A DNA stretch of 59,446 bases from Thermoanaerobaculia bacterium (GCA_947259925.1 CAMYOG010000056.1:1-59446), one strand, 5' to 3'; positions 18,894-27,604 are shown, numbered from the stretch's first letter. Notes: generated by a model from the sequence alone, not told the origin. Program-made: numbers and translations.

Positions 18894-20609
18894 CTATTCG
18901 AGAGCGGCGAGAGCCGAGATGCGGGCCGCCTCGAACTCGTCGCCCGGGTTCCAGGTTGGCATCGCATCCTGCTGGGCGATATGGAGTCCGGCACGGAAGC
19001 CGAGCACCGCGTCGTCCACCATGCCGTCCAGGTTCCAGCTCTCCTCTACCTGGTCGCTCGGCTGGTGGTAGTGGACCTCCTCCCAGGCCTCGATCTGCTC
19101 GCGTCCCCAATCCGGCTCGCGATCGACGAAGTCGGTGCCGGTATCGAGATAGACCGCGGGCACGCCGACCCGCGCGAAGTTGATCTGGTCCGAGCGGTAG
19201 AAAAAGCCCTTGTCGGGGAACTGGTCCGGCTTGACGGTACGTCCCTGCTCGCCGGCGTACTGATCGATCACCGCGTCGAGGCTCGACTTGCCGTAGCCGA
19301 TGTAGGTCACGTCCCGGTTGCGGCCCCAGATGTTGCCGCCGTCGTAATTGAGATTGGCCGCCATCCGCCCGGGCTCGACCGTCGGATTCGCCGCGTAGTA
19401 GGCCGACCCGAGGAGCCCCTGCTCCTCGGCCGCCACGAAGGTGAGCATGATCGAGCGGCGCGGACGCTCGGGCAGCGCGGCGAACGCCTCGGCGATCGCC
19501 AGCACCTGAGCCGTTCCGGAAGCGTTGTCGAGCGCGCCGTTGTAGATGTCGTCACCGTCGTCGTTCGGGGTGCCGACGCCCAGGTGGTCGTGGTGGGCCG
19601 AGAAGATGACCCACTCGTCGGCGAGCTCCGGATCGCTCCCCGACAGCACGCCGATCACGTTGGCGGTCTCGACCCGCCGGAGCTCGTTGGCGAGCTCGAG
19701 CGAGGTGTGGATCCCCAGCGGCACCGGCTGGAAGTCGGGCGACTTCGCCGACTCCCGGAGCGCGTCGAGGTCGTGCCCGGCAGCGGCCATCAGCCGGCGC
19801 ATGGCGTCCTCGGTGGTCCACGCCTCGACCTGCGAGCGCGGCTCGTCACCGGCCGGGATCTCGAACTGCTCGCCGGTCCACGAGGTCTGGACGACCTGGA
19901 ACTTGTAGCCGGCGGACGGTGTGGTGTGGATGATGATCGTGCCGACGGCGCCCATCTCGGCGGCCTTCTCGTACTTGTAGGTCCAGCGTCCGTAGAGCAG
20001 CCGGCGGTTGCCCTCGAAGAGCTCGGGATCCCAGTCCGGATCGTTGTTCATGACCACCAGCACCTTGCCGGTCAGGTCGGTGTCTGCGAAGTCGTCCCAG
20101 CCGTACTCGGGCGCCTGGATGCCGTAGCCGACGAAGACCAGCTCGGCGTTGTCGATCGCTGCGGCCTCGCTCTGGACGCCACTGCTGGCGATGAAGTCCT
20201 TCCACCAATCGAGCACCACGTCGCCGCCGGCGGTCGAGAGCGTCCAGGTGTCCGGGGCGGTCGACGTGATGCCGACGATGTCGAACGGCTGCAGCCAGCC
20301 GCCGTCGGCGACGCCCGGCTCGAAGCCGACCTCGGTCATCCGGTCGATCAGGAACTGCTGGGTCTTCAGATCACCGTCGCCACCGGGGCCGCGCCCCTGG
20401 AAGTCGTCGCCTGACAGAGCGACGATGTCGGCCATCATCGACTCGGCGGTGATGACCGCCTGCGCCTCCTCGGTGCCGGCGGGCAGCGGCTGGATGCCGC
20501 GGGCGCTCTCTTCAACTTCGACGGCGGGCTCGGGCGCCGCGCACCCGACAGTGAGAACGGCTAGACAGAGAACGAGTATCGTGCTGATTCGAAACGGGAT
20601 CTGGATCAT
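18894..20609 (-). CDS. M28 family metallopeptidase, lipoprotein
   Basis: A 571-residue protein with a lipoprotein signal (ILVLCLAVLTVGC, Cys near residue 23). A PA-type insert spans about residues 130-290 (AELVFVGYGIQAPEYGW, GKVLVVMNNDPD), followed by the M28 catalytic domain. Zinc and catalytic residues are present: SAHHDHLGVG, GALDNASGT, VAAEEQGLLGS, NLNYDG and HYHQPSDQ. It acts in the periplasm or at the cell surface as an aminopeptidase-type enzyme. It sits upstream of the LVIVD-repeat gene on the same strand. Upstream lies the palindromic array at 20.67-21.66 kb, so its promoter must sit in the short gap 20610-20673 or within the array. It lacks the PDZ of the M28 gene at 7.2 kb. Confidence 0.93.
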   Translation of the reverse strand: MIQIPFRISTILVLCLAVLTVGCAAPEPAVEVEESARGIQPLPAGTEEAQAVITAESMMADIVALSGDDFQGRGPGGDGDLKTQQFLIDRMTEVGFEPGVADGGWLQPFDIVGITSTAPDTWTLSTAGGDVVLDWWKDFIASSGVQSEAAAIDNAELVFVGYGIQAPEYGWDDFADTDLTGKVLVVMNNDPDWDPELFEGNRRLLYGRWTYKYEKAAEMGAVGTIIIHTTPSAGYKFQVVQTSWTGEQFEIPAGDEPRSQVEAWTTEDAMRRLMAAAGHDLDALRESAKSPDFQPVPLGIHTSLELANELRRVETANVIGVLSGSDPELADEWVIFSAHHDHLGVGTPNDDGDDIYNGALDNASGTAQVLAIAEAFAALPERPRRSIMLTFVAAEEQGLLGSAYYAANPTVEPGRMAANLNYDGGNIWGRNRDVTYIGYGKSSLDAVIDQYAGEQGRTVKPDQFPDKGFFYRSDQINFARVGVPAVYLDTGTDFVDREPDWGREQIEAWEEVHYHQPSDQVEESWNLDGMVDDAVLGFRAGLHIAQQDAMPTWNPGDEFEAARISALAALE

Positions 20610-20673
20610 GGGGGTCTCCTAGGAAGAGCTCCGGAGATTACCAGATCCTTCGGCCGGCCTCTGAGGAGAGGTG

Positions 20674-20846
20674 GGTGGGTCGACGCGGAGGGGGACCCGT
20701 CTGGGGTACGGCTCCCTTCTGATTGCCTCCGATACCTGGGCGGTCGCCTCGGCTGCGGCTCGCTGCGACCCGCTGGGAGCCCCCGCCGGGCACTCTGGCG
20801 CTCGCCTGGATGCCCCCATACGGGTCCCCCTCCGCGTCGACCCACC
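20674..20846. repeat. Palindromic element E4, 27-bp perfect arms
   Basis: Arms at 20674-20700 and 20820-20846 are exact reverse complements; pairing continues inward for five more bases after one mismatch. The inside (about 119 bp) shares its core with E3. The arm sequence (GTCGACGCGGAGG type) differs from the arms of E2 and E3 (TACGGCGAG type). Confidence 0.85.
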
Positions 20847-20900
20847 GCCTAGCCATCTGACGGGAACTCGGGTCTTCTCCCCACCCGATCTCTTGGCCTG

Positions 20901-21074
20901 GTCCGGTACGGCGAGAGGGGAGTACCCCATGGGGGACGGCTCCCTTCCTCAGGCCTTCTACGGGAGCGGTCGCCTCGGCTGCGGCTCGCTGCGGCCGGTT
21001 ACCACCTTCGGAAGCCTGTGTCAGCGCTCGCCTGGATGCCCCCATCGGGGTACTCCCCTCTCGCCGTACCGGAC
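20901..21074. repeat. Palindromic element E3, 28-bp perfect arms
   Basis: Arms at 20901-20928 and 21047-21074 are exact reverse complements (GTCCGGTACGGCGAGAGGGG type). The inside carries the CGCCTCGGCTGCGGCTCGCTGCG core common to E4 and the E1 remnant. Confidence 0.85.
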
Positions 21075-21274
21075 TACCGTCCATACATGAAAAGGGACCC
21101 CGAGCGGCACCTCCGCCCAGGCCGTTCGAGATCCTGCCGGTACCTTCCGTAGCGGTCCCTCATACAAGCCCCCCTCCGCGTCGATCCCCGCCTCGTCATC
21201 TGACTGGGGACCAGGTACTGGTCCCCACCCGATCTCTCTCGGCTCTGTCCTCCGATTCGTGCTGCTACAGCGGA

Positions 21275-21413
21275 GGTGGTCTGGTACGGCGAGGGGGGTA
21301 CCCATCTGGGGGCATCCAGGCGAGCGCTGAGGAACGGCCTCGAAGGAGCGTCGAAGGCCGAGAAAAGGGAGCCGTCCCCCATGTGGGTACCCCCCTCGCC
21401 GTACCAGACCACC
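21275..21413. repeat. Palindromic element E2, 30-bp perfect arms
   Basis: Arms at 21275-21304 and 21384-21413 are exact reverse complements (GGTGGTCTGGTACGGCGAGG type). The inside is inverted relative to E3 and lacks the 23-bp core, as if deleted. Confidence 0.87.
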
Positions 21414-21607
21414 GGCCATCTATGGAAAAGGACCCTGAGCCGCACCTCCGCCCAGGTCCATTCGAGAGCTGAGAAGGCTCTTCGAAGGAGCCGACCGGCC
21501 GCAGCGAGCCGCAGCCGAGGCGACTGCTCCCGTCGAAGGCCGAGAAAAGGGAGCCGTCCCCCATGTGGGTACCCCCTCTCGCCGTACCAGACCACCGGCC
21601 CCCAAGG

Positions 21608-21639
21608 AAAAAGCCCTGAGCGGCACTTCCGCCCAGGGC
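21608..21639 (-). terminator. Intrinsic terminator of mscL
   Basis: Read on the minus strand, a hairpin with arms GCCCTGGGCGG and CCGCTCAGGGC (one mismatch pair, 5-nt loop) is followed by TTTTT. It starts 27 bases after the mscL stop. Two diverged copies lie in the adjacent array (about 21425-21455 and 21088-21122), each also followed by a short T-rich tract. Confidence 0.82.
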
Positions 21640-21665
21640 CTTTCGAGGTCCTACCGGTGCTTTCG

Positions 21666-22088
21666 CTAGGCGCTCTTCAGCGAGTCGCGAATCTCGGCCA
21701 GGAGCTTCGCCTCGTCGCTCGGCTCGGGCGGCGCCTCCGGAGCTTCCTCTTCCTTCTTGCGCATGTTGTTCATCGCCCGGACCATCATGAAGATCACGAA
21801 GGCGATGATCACGAAGTCGACGATGCTCTGAAAGAAGGCGCCGTACTTGACGACCGCCGCGCCCGCTTCCTCGGCAGCGGCCAGGGTGTCGAACTGGGCG
21901 CCGCCCAGGGCGTGGAACATGCTCGCGAAATCGACCCCGCCGAGCATCTGCCCGATCGGCGGCATCAGAACGTCGTTCACCAGCGAGCTGATGATCTTGC
22001 CGAACGCGCCGCCGATGATGATACCGACGGCCATGTCGATGGCGTTGCCCTTGACCGCAAATTCCTTGAACTCACTCATCATGCTCAT
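21666..22088 (-). CDS. mscL: Large-conductance mechanosensitive channel
   Basis: A 140-residue protein with the full MscL layout. It opens with the amphipathic N-terminus (MSEFKEFAVKGNAIDMAVGIIIGGAFGKIISSLVNDVLMPPIG), including the conserved first helix whose glycines and alanines pack the pore. The second membrane helix (FQSIVDFVIIAFVIFMMVRAMNNMRKK) follows, then a charged C-terminal bundle helix (EAKLLAEIRDSL). MscL is a homopentamer in the inner membrane that opens under high membrane tension during osmotic downshock. AGGAG lies 9-13 bases before the first ATG; a second and third ATG follow within four codons. It has its own intrinsic terminator, and a strong hairpin at 22122-22140 separates it from the upstream genes. 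Confidence 0.97.
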   Translation of the reverse strand: MSMMSEFKEFAVKGNAIDMAVGIIIGGAFGKIISSLVNDVLMPPIGQMLGGVDFASMFHALGGAQFDTLAAAEEAGAAVVKYGAFFQSIVDFVIIAFVIFMMVRAMNNMRKKEEEAPEAPPEPSDEAKLLAEIRDSLKSA

Positions 22089-22121
22089 GCAACTTCTCCT
22101 TCTCAGGGAAAGATATTGGGA

Positions 22122-22140
22122 GGGTGGCCACAGGCCACCC
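22122..22140. other. Perfect 8-bp hairpin between phytase-like gene and mscL
   Basis: GGGTGGCC, a 3-nt loop and GGCCACCC lie between the stop of the upstream gene (22179) and the mscL start. There is no T tract on the minus strand, so it is either a weak terminator or an mRNA-stability/processing hairpin. Confidence 0.45.
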
Positions 22141-22178
22141 GGACTGACTCGAGAAAGCCCTCAGATTCGAGGAACGCC

Positions 22179-24953
22179 CTATTCTACTGAACTACCGAGG
22201 TCGAACGTGGCGACCACCGCATCGTGATCGCTGTCCCGAATCGTGTGCGGCTGGTCGGCGTTCAGGCGGAAGACGTCAACGGTCCGGGCACCGCGCGCGA
22301 GCGCCGGGGAGACCAGGATGTGATCGAGCGCCTGCGAGTTGCCTTCGAAGTTGAAGGTGTAGCGATCGCTCTTGTCGATTCGCTCGGTCAGATTGGTCAG
22401 ACCGTACTGCCCGAACAGGAGCATCGGCGCGCGGTATTCGAGCTCGTTGAAGTCGCCGAGCACCATCACCAGTGCTTGCGGGTCGTCTGCGAGCAGTGAG
22501 GCGACGTACTCTCCGATCGCCCGCGCCTGGGCCGTGCGCTGCGTCTCGGTCGCTCGCACCGGCGGCTGCCTGGAGCCGAAGAGGCGGTCGTCGCCGCGTT
22601 TCGACTTGAGATGGACGTTGATCGCCACGATACGGTGACCGTCGAGCTCGAACTCGGCCGCGAGCGGCTTGCGGGTCGCCGCGAAGCCGGTCTCCTCGTT
22701 CTCGAGAAACGCCGGGTGGGTCTCGAACAGCCGCACCGGGTTCCGTTCGCCGAGGCGAGAGCCTTCGTCGACCAGGCTCACTTGCTCCGGGTCATAGAGA
22801 AACACGACCCGGATGTTGCCGCCCGGGGCGCCGCCGTCGGCGTTGTTCTCCGGGTCGATCTGGACGGCCTCGTAGCGCGGCCCGTGGTGAAAGACCGCGG
22901 CGTCGATCAGCTTGCCGAGCGTTCTCGCGGCCGAGACGGTGCCGTCGTCCGCGTTGCCGCTGTCGTCCTGGATCTCCTGCAGGGCGATGATGTGAGAGCG
23001 GTAGGTGCCGATCTGGCCGCCGAGGTCCTGGAACCGTGGCAGCGGATCGCCGGGATCGAGATTCCAGACGTTGTAGGTCATCACCCTCAGACGATCGGCT
23101 TCGATGACGAAGGTGTGGTTGACGAGCGGATCCTCGTGCTCGGCGAGGCGGATCGGCTCGGTAGCCACGAGACGAAAGCTGCCGAAGGCGTAGTCGAGCA
23201 CTCCCGTCAGCGGGGCGGCGAGACGCTGACCGACCTCGGCGTCGGGGGCGCTGTCGAGGAGAGACGTGTCGACGATCAGACGCTCGGCATTGGGGTCGTT
23301 GGGGCCCAACAGGAGGCCCCCCCTCGATGTGCGAACTCCGTCGCCACCGTCGATCGCGACCGTCAGGGTGCCGAATCGCGTTGTCGGACCGACGACCACG
23401 GCCTGATCGATGCGGACGAGCATTCCTTCGAGGCTCTCGTAGAAATCGATGGCGTCTTCGGCCGGCTCGAACGAGCGCAGGCCGTCGTCATCGACGCGTG
23501 GTGGCACCACACGGCCATTGGCGCCCAGGTCCACCGGCTCGGGAAGGGGTGCTCTTTGTGACAGTACGTCGATCCGAGCCGGCTCGAGCCGTGTTACCGG
23601 CAGCGTCTGGGGGAACTCGGTCTCGACGATCCGACCGTGGATCGAGATCCGATCCCCGATCGCCACCGAGAGCCCGGAGCTCACCGGAGAAACGAACAGA
23701 CCGTCCGAGGTGGCGTCGTCGCCGTCGCTCTCGGCTTGCATCCAGAAGCCGTTCCTCCTGCTCTCGAGATCGACCGCGGTGACGACGCCGCGCACTTCCG
23801 CGAGCCACGCACCTTCCAGGGGCGAGCGCTGGCCGGCGCCCTGGATCGCGGCGATCGGGGTCTCGCCGTCTCCGACGGCGAAGGCGAAGATCTGGGTCGT
23901 CTGGGACTCGTTGAAGTTGTCGTCACTCAAGACGATCAGGCTGCGGCGTCCGTCCGCCAGCCGCGGACCGAAGGTCATGCCTTCGAGATTGTCGGGAGCG
24001 ACACCCAGATCGCCGAAATCGAGCAGCAGCCTCTTCGAGGCCGTCGCGACCTTTTTGCGTCCGTCGAGGCGCTTGCGCCGCCGGACGTTGTCGGCGTCGT
24101 CGATCGACACCAGAAAGAGCCGCACCACATTGCCGACGCCGGCCGAGAACGACCGCTCGAGCGCCAGGAACTCGCCGTTACCGAGCGCGATCAGCTCGAC
24201 CAGGCCGTTGGTGCGGAAGCCGTCTTCGTCCGCGGGCGGCTCCGCGACCGGCTCGACGAGGTAGACATGGTCGGCCTCGAGCTTGCCGGATTCGAACTGG
24301 AAGCGTGAGATCCGGACCGGGCTGCTCTGGTCGAGGTCCGCTTCGGGACCGTCCTGGACCAGCGCGTTCTCGGTGGCGGTGACGAATGCCTGGCCGCTCG
24401 GATGCCAGGTCAACGCCTCGAAGGCGGTGTTGTGGCGGGTGCCCCACGGCTTGCGCTTCTTGGCCAGGAACTTCTTCGGTAAGCGGTATTCGCGCAGCTC
24501 CCCGCCGTCGAGATCGAACTCGCGAATCGACGGCGGCACGCCATGCCGGATGTTGCCCTCCGAGGAGATCAGGAGCGTCCGCTCTGGGGTGAGGGCGATC
24601 CCCTCGCCATCGATCACCCGCTTCGCGAACGGCTGGCCGCTCGGGTCGGTCAAGACCGTGGCGCCTTCGATCTCGACGCCTCCAGCCTCCAGCCGTCCCC
24701 CGGTTAGATCGATCGTCAGGGTGTAGAACCGCGCCGGCGAGCGGTTGCTCGGATCGTCCGAGATCGCGTAGTAGCGATCGAGCTCGGGGTCGTAGGTGAT
24801 GCCCGAGAGACCGCCGAGCGGCGTGCCCTCGATCTCGCTGCCCGCGGGGATCGTCACCAGCCCGAGCAGCTCGAGGTTACCGATCGCCGACTCCGCGTCG
24901 AGCGGCGGCACCAGCGCCATCGAGGCGAGCGCGGCGAGGAGGAGGGCTCTCAT
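22179..24953 (-). CDS. Secreted fusion: phytase-like esterase propeller + OB-like domain + endonuclease/exonuclease/phosphatase
   Basis: The ATG at 24953 overlaps the stop of the upstream gene (ATGA) and gives 924 residues with a signal peptide (LLLAALASMALVPPLDAES). Residues about 28-370 are the phytase-like esterase domain (GGLSGITYDPELDRYYAISDDPSNRSPARFYTL, IDGEGIALTPERTLLISSEG, NLEGMTFGPRL). Residues about 375-520 resemble the OB-like domain of secreted nucleases (VRGVVTAVDLESRRNGFWMQ). From about 620 to the end is an EEP catalytic domain: MTYNVWNL, ALQEIQDDSG, INVHLKSKRGD, MVLGDFNE and SDHDAVVATF. The last four carry the metal- and phosphate-binding residues. A role in phosphate or nucleic-acid scavenging outside the cell is a reasonable inference; the real substrate is unknown. 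The frame is open upstream to 25169 but that part is a shadow of the preceding gene. Confidence 0.88.
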   Translation of the reverse strand: MRALLLAALASMALVPPLDAESAIGNLELLGLVTIPAGSEIEGTPLGGLSGITYDPELDRYYAISDDPSNRSPARFYTLTIDLTGGRLEAGGVEIEGATVLTDPSGQPFAKRVIDGEGIALTPERTLLISSEGNIRHGVPPSIREFDLDGGELREYRLPKKFLAKKRKPWGTRHNTAFEALTWHPSGQAFVTATENALVQDGPEADLDQSSPVRISRFQFESGKLEADHVYLVEPVAEPPADEDGFRTNGLVELIALGNGEFLALERSFSAGVGNVVRLFLVSIDDADNVRRRKRLDGRKKVATASKRLLLDFGDLGVAPDNLEGMTFGPRLADGRRSLIVLSDDNFNESQTTQIFAFAVGDGETPIAAIQGAGQRSPLEGAWLAEVRGVVTAVDLESRRNGFWMQAESDGDDATSDGLFVSPVSSGLSVAIGDRISIHGRIVETEFPQTLPVTRLEPARIDVLSQRAPLPEPVDLGANGRVVPPRVDDDGLRSFEPAEDAIDFYESLEGMLVRIDQAVVVGPTTRFGTLTVAIDGGDGVRTSRGGLLLGPNDPNAERLIVDTSLLDSAPDAEVGQRLAAPLTGVLDYAFGSFRLVATEPIRLAEHEDPLVNHTFVIEADRLRVMTYNVWNLDPGDPLPRFQDLGGQIGTYRSHIIALQEIQDDSGNADDGTVSAARTLGKLIDAAVFHHGPRYEAVQIDPENNADGGAPGGNIRVVFLYDPEQVSLVDEGSRLGERNPVRLFETHPAFLENEETGFAATRKPLAAEFELDGHRIVAINVHLKSKRGDDRLFGSRQPPVRATETQRTAQARAIGEYVASLLADDPQALVMVLGDFNELEYRAPMLLFGQYGLTNLTERIDKSDRYTFNFEGNSQALDHILVSPALARGARTVDVFRLNADQPHTIRDSDHDAVVATFDLGSSVE

Positions 24954-26137
24954 CTCAAGCTCGCGGTGTCGATGTCGATCCAGACCAGCCGATGATCGGA
25001 GGCTTCCTCGGCCAGCCGATGGCCCTCCGGGTCCGAGTCGCTCGACGGCCAGTAGACCCCGCCGGCCGTCACCACGACCTCGGAGCCGGGCAGCAGGTAG
25101 TCGACGCGCAGGCCACCGGCGAAGACCGCGGTGGCGTTCGGATTGTCGGGCTCGGCGTCGCCCACACACAGCTCGGCGGTGTCCTGGAAGCGCGGATCGC
25201 TGAGCAGGACGTCGATCGACTGATGCCCGTCGTAGAAGGCGTTGTCCGAGCGCGGATCCGAGTTGAGGTCGCCAACGACGATGAAGGAGCCCTCGGCGTC
25301 GAAGCCGCCCCGGCCGCCCTGATCGTCGTACAGGGCGGGCTCACCGTCGAGGTACGCCTGCCAGAAGGCGATCTCGTCGTAGTTACGGCGGCCGTTGCGA
25401 TCCTCGTCGCCGTCGAAGACCGCCGGGGTCGGGTGGCTGATCCAGAGGTGCAGGCGAGCTTCGCCGAGCACGATCGGCACATCCCAGTGCGACTTGCTGG
25501 AGAGGGGGAAGTCCTCGAGCTCCGCCGGGTCGTAGAACCCTTCGGGAATGTGGTGCCCCGGCAGATCGCGCCAGCGGAGCCCGCGGAAGGTCCGGATCGC
25601 ATCGGTGTCGATCTGGAAGCGGGAGAGGAGCACCATCGAGTACTGACCGGGGTACTGTCCGAAACCCCAGCAGTCCTCACCGTACCCGCGGCCGCCGACG
25701 TCTTCGGCTCCGGCGATCCGGCCGTCGTTGTTGAGATCGTGACCGGACGCATGTCCGGTGTTGCAGGGTGCGGCGAAGACGTACGGAAAGGAGCCGGCTC
25801 CCGCTCGACTAAGGTACGAATCGCGCAGCCGGCGGCCGTTGAGCGCTAGGTCCTCGGCGTCTCGATAGTCGTGGTCGATCTCCTGGACGATCAAGATGTC
25901 GGGCGCGATCCGCGCCACGATCTCGGCCGCGGCTCGGATGTTGGCCTGCTGACCGACGCCGTCCGCATCGACGTTCTCGAGGCCGGCGGTCGACAGCTCC
26001 CGGATGTTGAAGGTCGCGACCCGGATCGACACCGGCAGCGCCCCGGCATCGTCCACGGGGGTCGGTGGGTCGGTGGCGCAGCTCGACATCAGCAGGACCG
26101 AGATGACGCCGGCGAGCACTCCCCGAGCTCGCCTCAT
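24950..26137 (-). CDS. EEP-fold (endonuclease/exonuclease/phosphatase family) lipoprotein
   Basis: A 395-residue protein with a lipoprotein signal (VLAGVISVLLMSSC). The whole mature part is one EEP domain: VATFNIREL at the start, IVQEIDHDYRD (metal-binding Glu), HLWISHPTPA, FIVVGDLNSDP (Asp/Asn pair) and a closing SDHRLVWIDID. Several inserted loops (for example around EDCWGFGQYPGQYSMVLLS) occur in secreted members of the family. It is the middle gene of a three-gene unit with four-base ATGA overlaps on both sides, between an M28 peptidase and a phytase-like/EEP fusion. The substrate could be DNA, a phospholipid or a sugar phosphate and cannot be told from sequence. Confidence 0.9.
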   Translation of the reverse strand: MRRARGVLAGVISVLLMSSCATDPPTPVDDAGALPVSIRVATFNIRELSTAGLENVDADGVGQQANIRAAAEIVARIAPDILIVQEIDHDYRDAEDLALNGRRLRDSYLSRAGAGSFPYVFAAPCNTGHASGHDLNNDGRIAGAEDVGGRGYGEDCWGFGQYPGQYSMVLLSRFQIDTDAIRTFRGLRWRDLPGHHIPEGFYDPAELEDFPLSSKSHWDVPIVLGEARLHLWISHPTPAVFDGDEDRNGRRNYDEIAFWQAYLDGEPALYDDQGGRGGFDAEGSFIVVGDLNSDPRSDNAFYDGHQSIDVLLSDPRFQDTAELCVGDAEPDNPNATAVFAGGLRVDYLLPGSEVVVTAGGVYWPSSDSDPEGHRLAEEASDHRLVWIDIDTASLR

Positions 26138-27549
26138 CGGCCGCCGCTCGCGCCCTCACGCTCGGGAGCGGGCGTGAAGGAGGTCGGCGTCTCCGCCGCC
26201 CAGTAGGCCACCGCCGCGTACGCCGCCACGTTCTGCGCCATCGCTCCCGGATCGATCTTGTCGAAGGTGTCGTCGAGGGTGTGGTGGTAGTCGAAGTAGC
26301 GAGTCGCGTCCTGCCGCAGATCGGCCATCGGCACCCGCGCCGAGCGCAGGGGGATCAGATCGGCACCACCCCGGGCCTCGTTCCCGAGCGCCTCGATGCC
26401 GAGCGGCTCGAGCAGGGCGGCGATGCGCTCGGCTTCGGGCAGCGCCCGCGGATCGACCAGGGTGGCGAACGCCCAGACCTGATCGCCGCCCAGGTCCGAC
26501 TCGAGCGCCAGCTGATGGACGGCAAGGCGATCGGCGTGCGCGGCAGCGTAGGCGCGCGCTCCGGAGAGGCCGAACTCCTCGTTGGCGAACAGCACTACGC
26601 GGACCGTCCGGCGTGGCGGCCGCGGCAGGTCGGCGATCAGGCGGCCGGCCGACATCACGATGGCGCAGCCCGCACCGTCGTCATGAGCACCGGTGCCGAC
26701 GTCCCACGAATCGAGATGGGCGCCGAGAAGCACGATCTCGTCCGGCGCCTCGCGGCCGCGAACCTCGGCGATGACGTTCGCCGACCGGGTCTGGGGCCGG
26801 TAATGACTGCCGAGCTCGAGGTGGAAGCGGACCCGCCGTCCGGTCGCGAGCTGGGCGGCTAGGAGGTCGGCGTCCGGTACCGCCAACGCGGCGGCCGGGA
26901 TCCTGGGCACATCGTCCTGATAGCGGGTCGCGCCGGTGTGAGCGAAGCGCTGGTTGCCGGTGCCGATCGAGCGGATCAGGATGGCGACGGCTCCCTTGGC
27001 TGACGCCGCCGCGGGTCCGTTGCGGCGGACGACGCCCGCCTCGCCGTAGCCGCGGCCGGTGCGCGTCCGCTCGGTCGCTCGATTGACGAAGACGATCTTC
27101 CCCCGCACCCGCTGGTCGGGCAGCTCCGCCAGCGCCTCGAGGTCGGGAACCGCGACGACCTCGGCGGTCAAGCCCTCCTCCGGCGTGCCGACGCTGCCGC
27201 CGAGGGCGAGCAGCACGGTCTCCTGCGGGTACGGCTCGAGGATCTTCCCGGCCGCATTTCCCCTCACCCAGTGGGGCACGGTGACCGGCTCGGTGCGGAC
27301 CTCGTCGAAGCCGAGCTTGCGCAGCTCACGCTGCGCCCACGCCACCGCCGCGCGGTCGCCCGGCGACCCCGCCAGGCGATGCCCCACCTCGGTCGTCAGG
27401 GAACGCAGTAGCTCGTAGGCGAGATCGTCGCCGAGCGCTCGATCGCGGAGCTCGACCACCGTCCGCTCCAGGTCGGACGAGCGCTCGGCCGTGGCCCAGG
27501 CGGCGAGGGCGACGAGTGCGAGAGCTGCAAGGACGACGGTTCGTTGCAT
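26134..27549 (-). CDS. M28 family metallopeptidase, secreted
   Basis: The ATG at 27549 gives 471 residues starting with a signal peptide (RTVVLAALALVALAAWATA). A PA-type insert lies at about residues 100-230 (EVVAVPDLEALAELPDQRVRGKIVFVNR). Zinc ligands of the M28 domain follow: GAHLDSWDVG, GAHDDGAGC, FANEEFGLSG, ALESDLGGDQV and DYHHTLDDTFDK. It resembles the carboxypeptidase Q/plasma glutamate carboxypeptidase branch, which cleaves dipeptides. The frame stays open to 28002, but that stretch overlaps the divergent moaB gene and lacks family similarity. First gene of an ATGA-linked trio with the two EEP genes. Confidence 0.92.
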   Translation of the reverse strand: MQRTVVLAALALVALAAWATAERSSDLERTVVELRDRALGDDLAYELLRSLTTEVGHRLAGSPGDRAAVAWAQRELRKLGFDEVRTEPVTVPHWVRGNAAGKILEPYPQETVLLALGGSVGTPEEGLTAEVVAVPDLEALAELPDQRVRGKIVFVNRATERTRTGRGYGEAGVVRRNGPAAASAKGAVAILIRSIGTGNQRFAHTGATRYQDDVPRIPAAALAVPDADLLAAQLATGRRVRFHLELGSHYRPQTRSANVIAEVRGREAPDEIVLLGAHLDSWDVGTGAHDDGAGCAIVMSAGRLIADLPRPPRRTVRVVLFANEEFGLSGARAYAAAHADRLAVHQLALESDLGGDQVWAFATLVDPRALPEAERIAALLEPLGIEALGNEARGGADLIPLRSARVPMADLRQDATRYFDYHHTLDDTFDKIDPGAMAQNVAAYAAVAYWAAETPTSFTPAPEREGASGGR

Positions 27550-27604
27550 GGCGTCGCTCAGGCTGCCGGATGGTAGCAGGCGAAGCGGTAGTATCGATCC
27601 GCGC

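Larger units (their letters stand above)
20674..21660. repeat. Tandem array of palindromic elements and terminator copies (gene-free)
   Basis: This 1-kb gap holds no credible gene. It consists of three diverged tandem blocks. Each block has long inverted-repeat elements (E) and a copy (T) of a terminator hairpin. Order on the + strand: E4 (20674-20846), spacer S (20847-20900), E3 (20901-21074), T3 (about 21088-21160), E4 remnant (about 21161-21195), S copy (to 21274), E2 (21275-21413), T2 (about 21423-21470), E1 remnant with only its right arm (about 21485-21597), T1 (21608-21639). The insides of the E elements share GGCTCCCTT, a CGCCTCGGCTGCGGCTCGCTGCG core and GCTCGCCTGGATGCCCCC, and E2 lies in the opposite orientation to E3. 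Open frames here are artefacts of high GC. Confidence 0.8.

Noticed and set aside
20674..21660. CRISPR array or repeat-protein gene
   Set aside because: The repeats are long inverted elements with unequal spacing, not short direct repeats with unique spacers; open frames in the array change with each copy and contain no conserved start or ribosome binding site.
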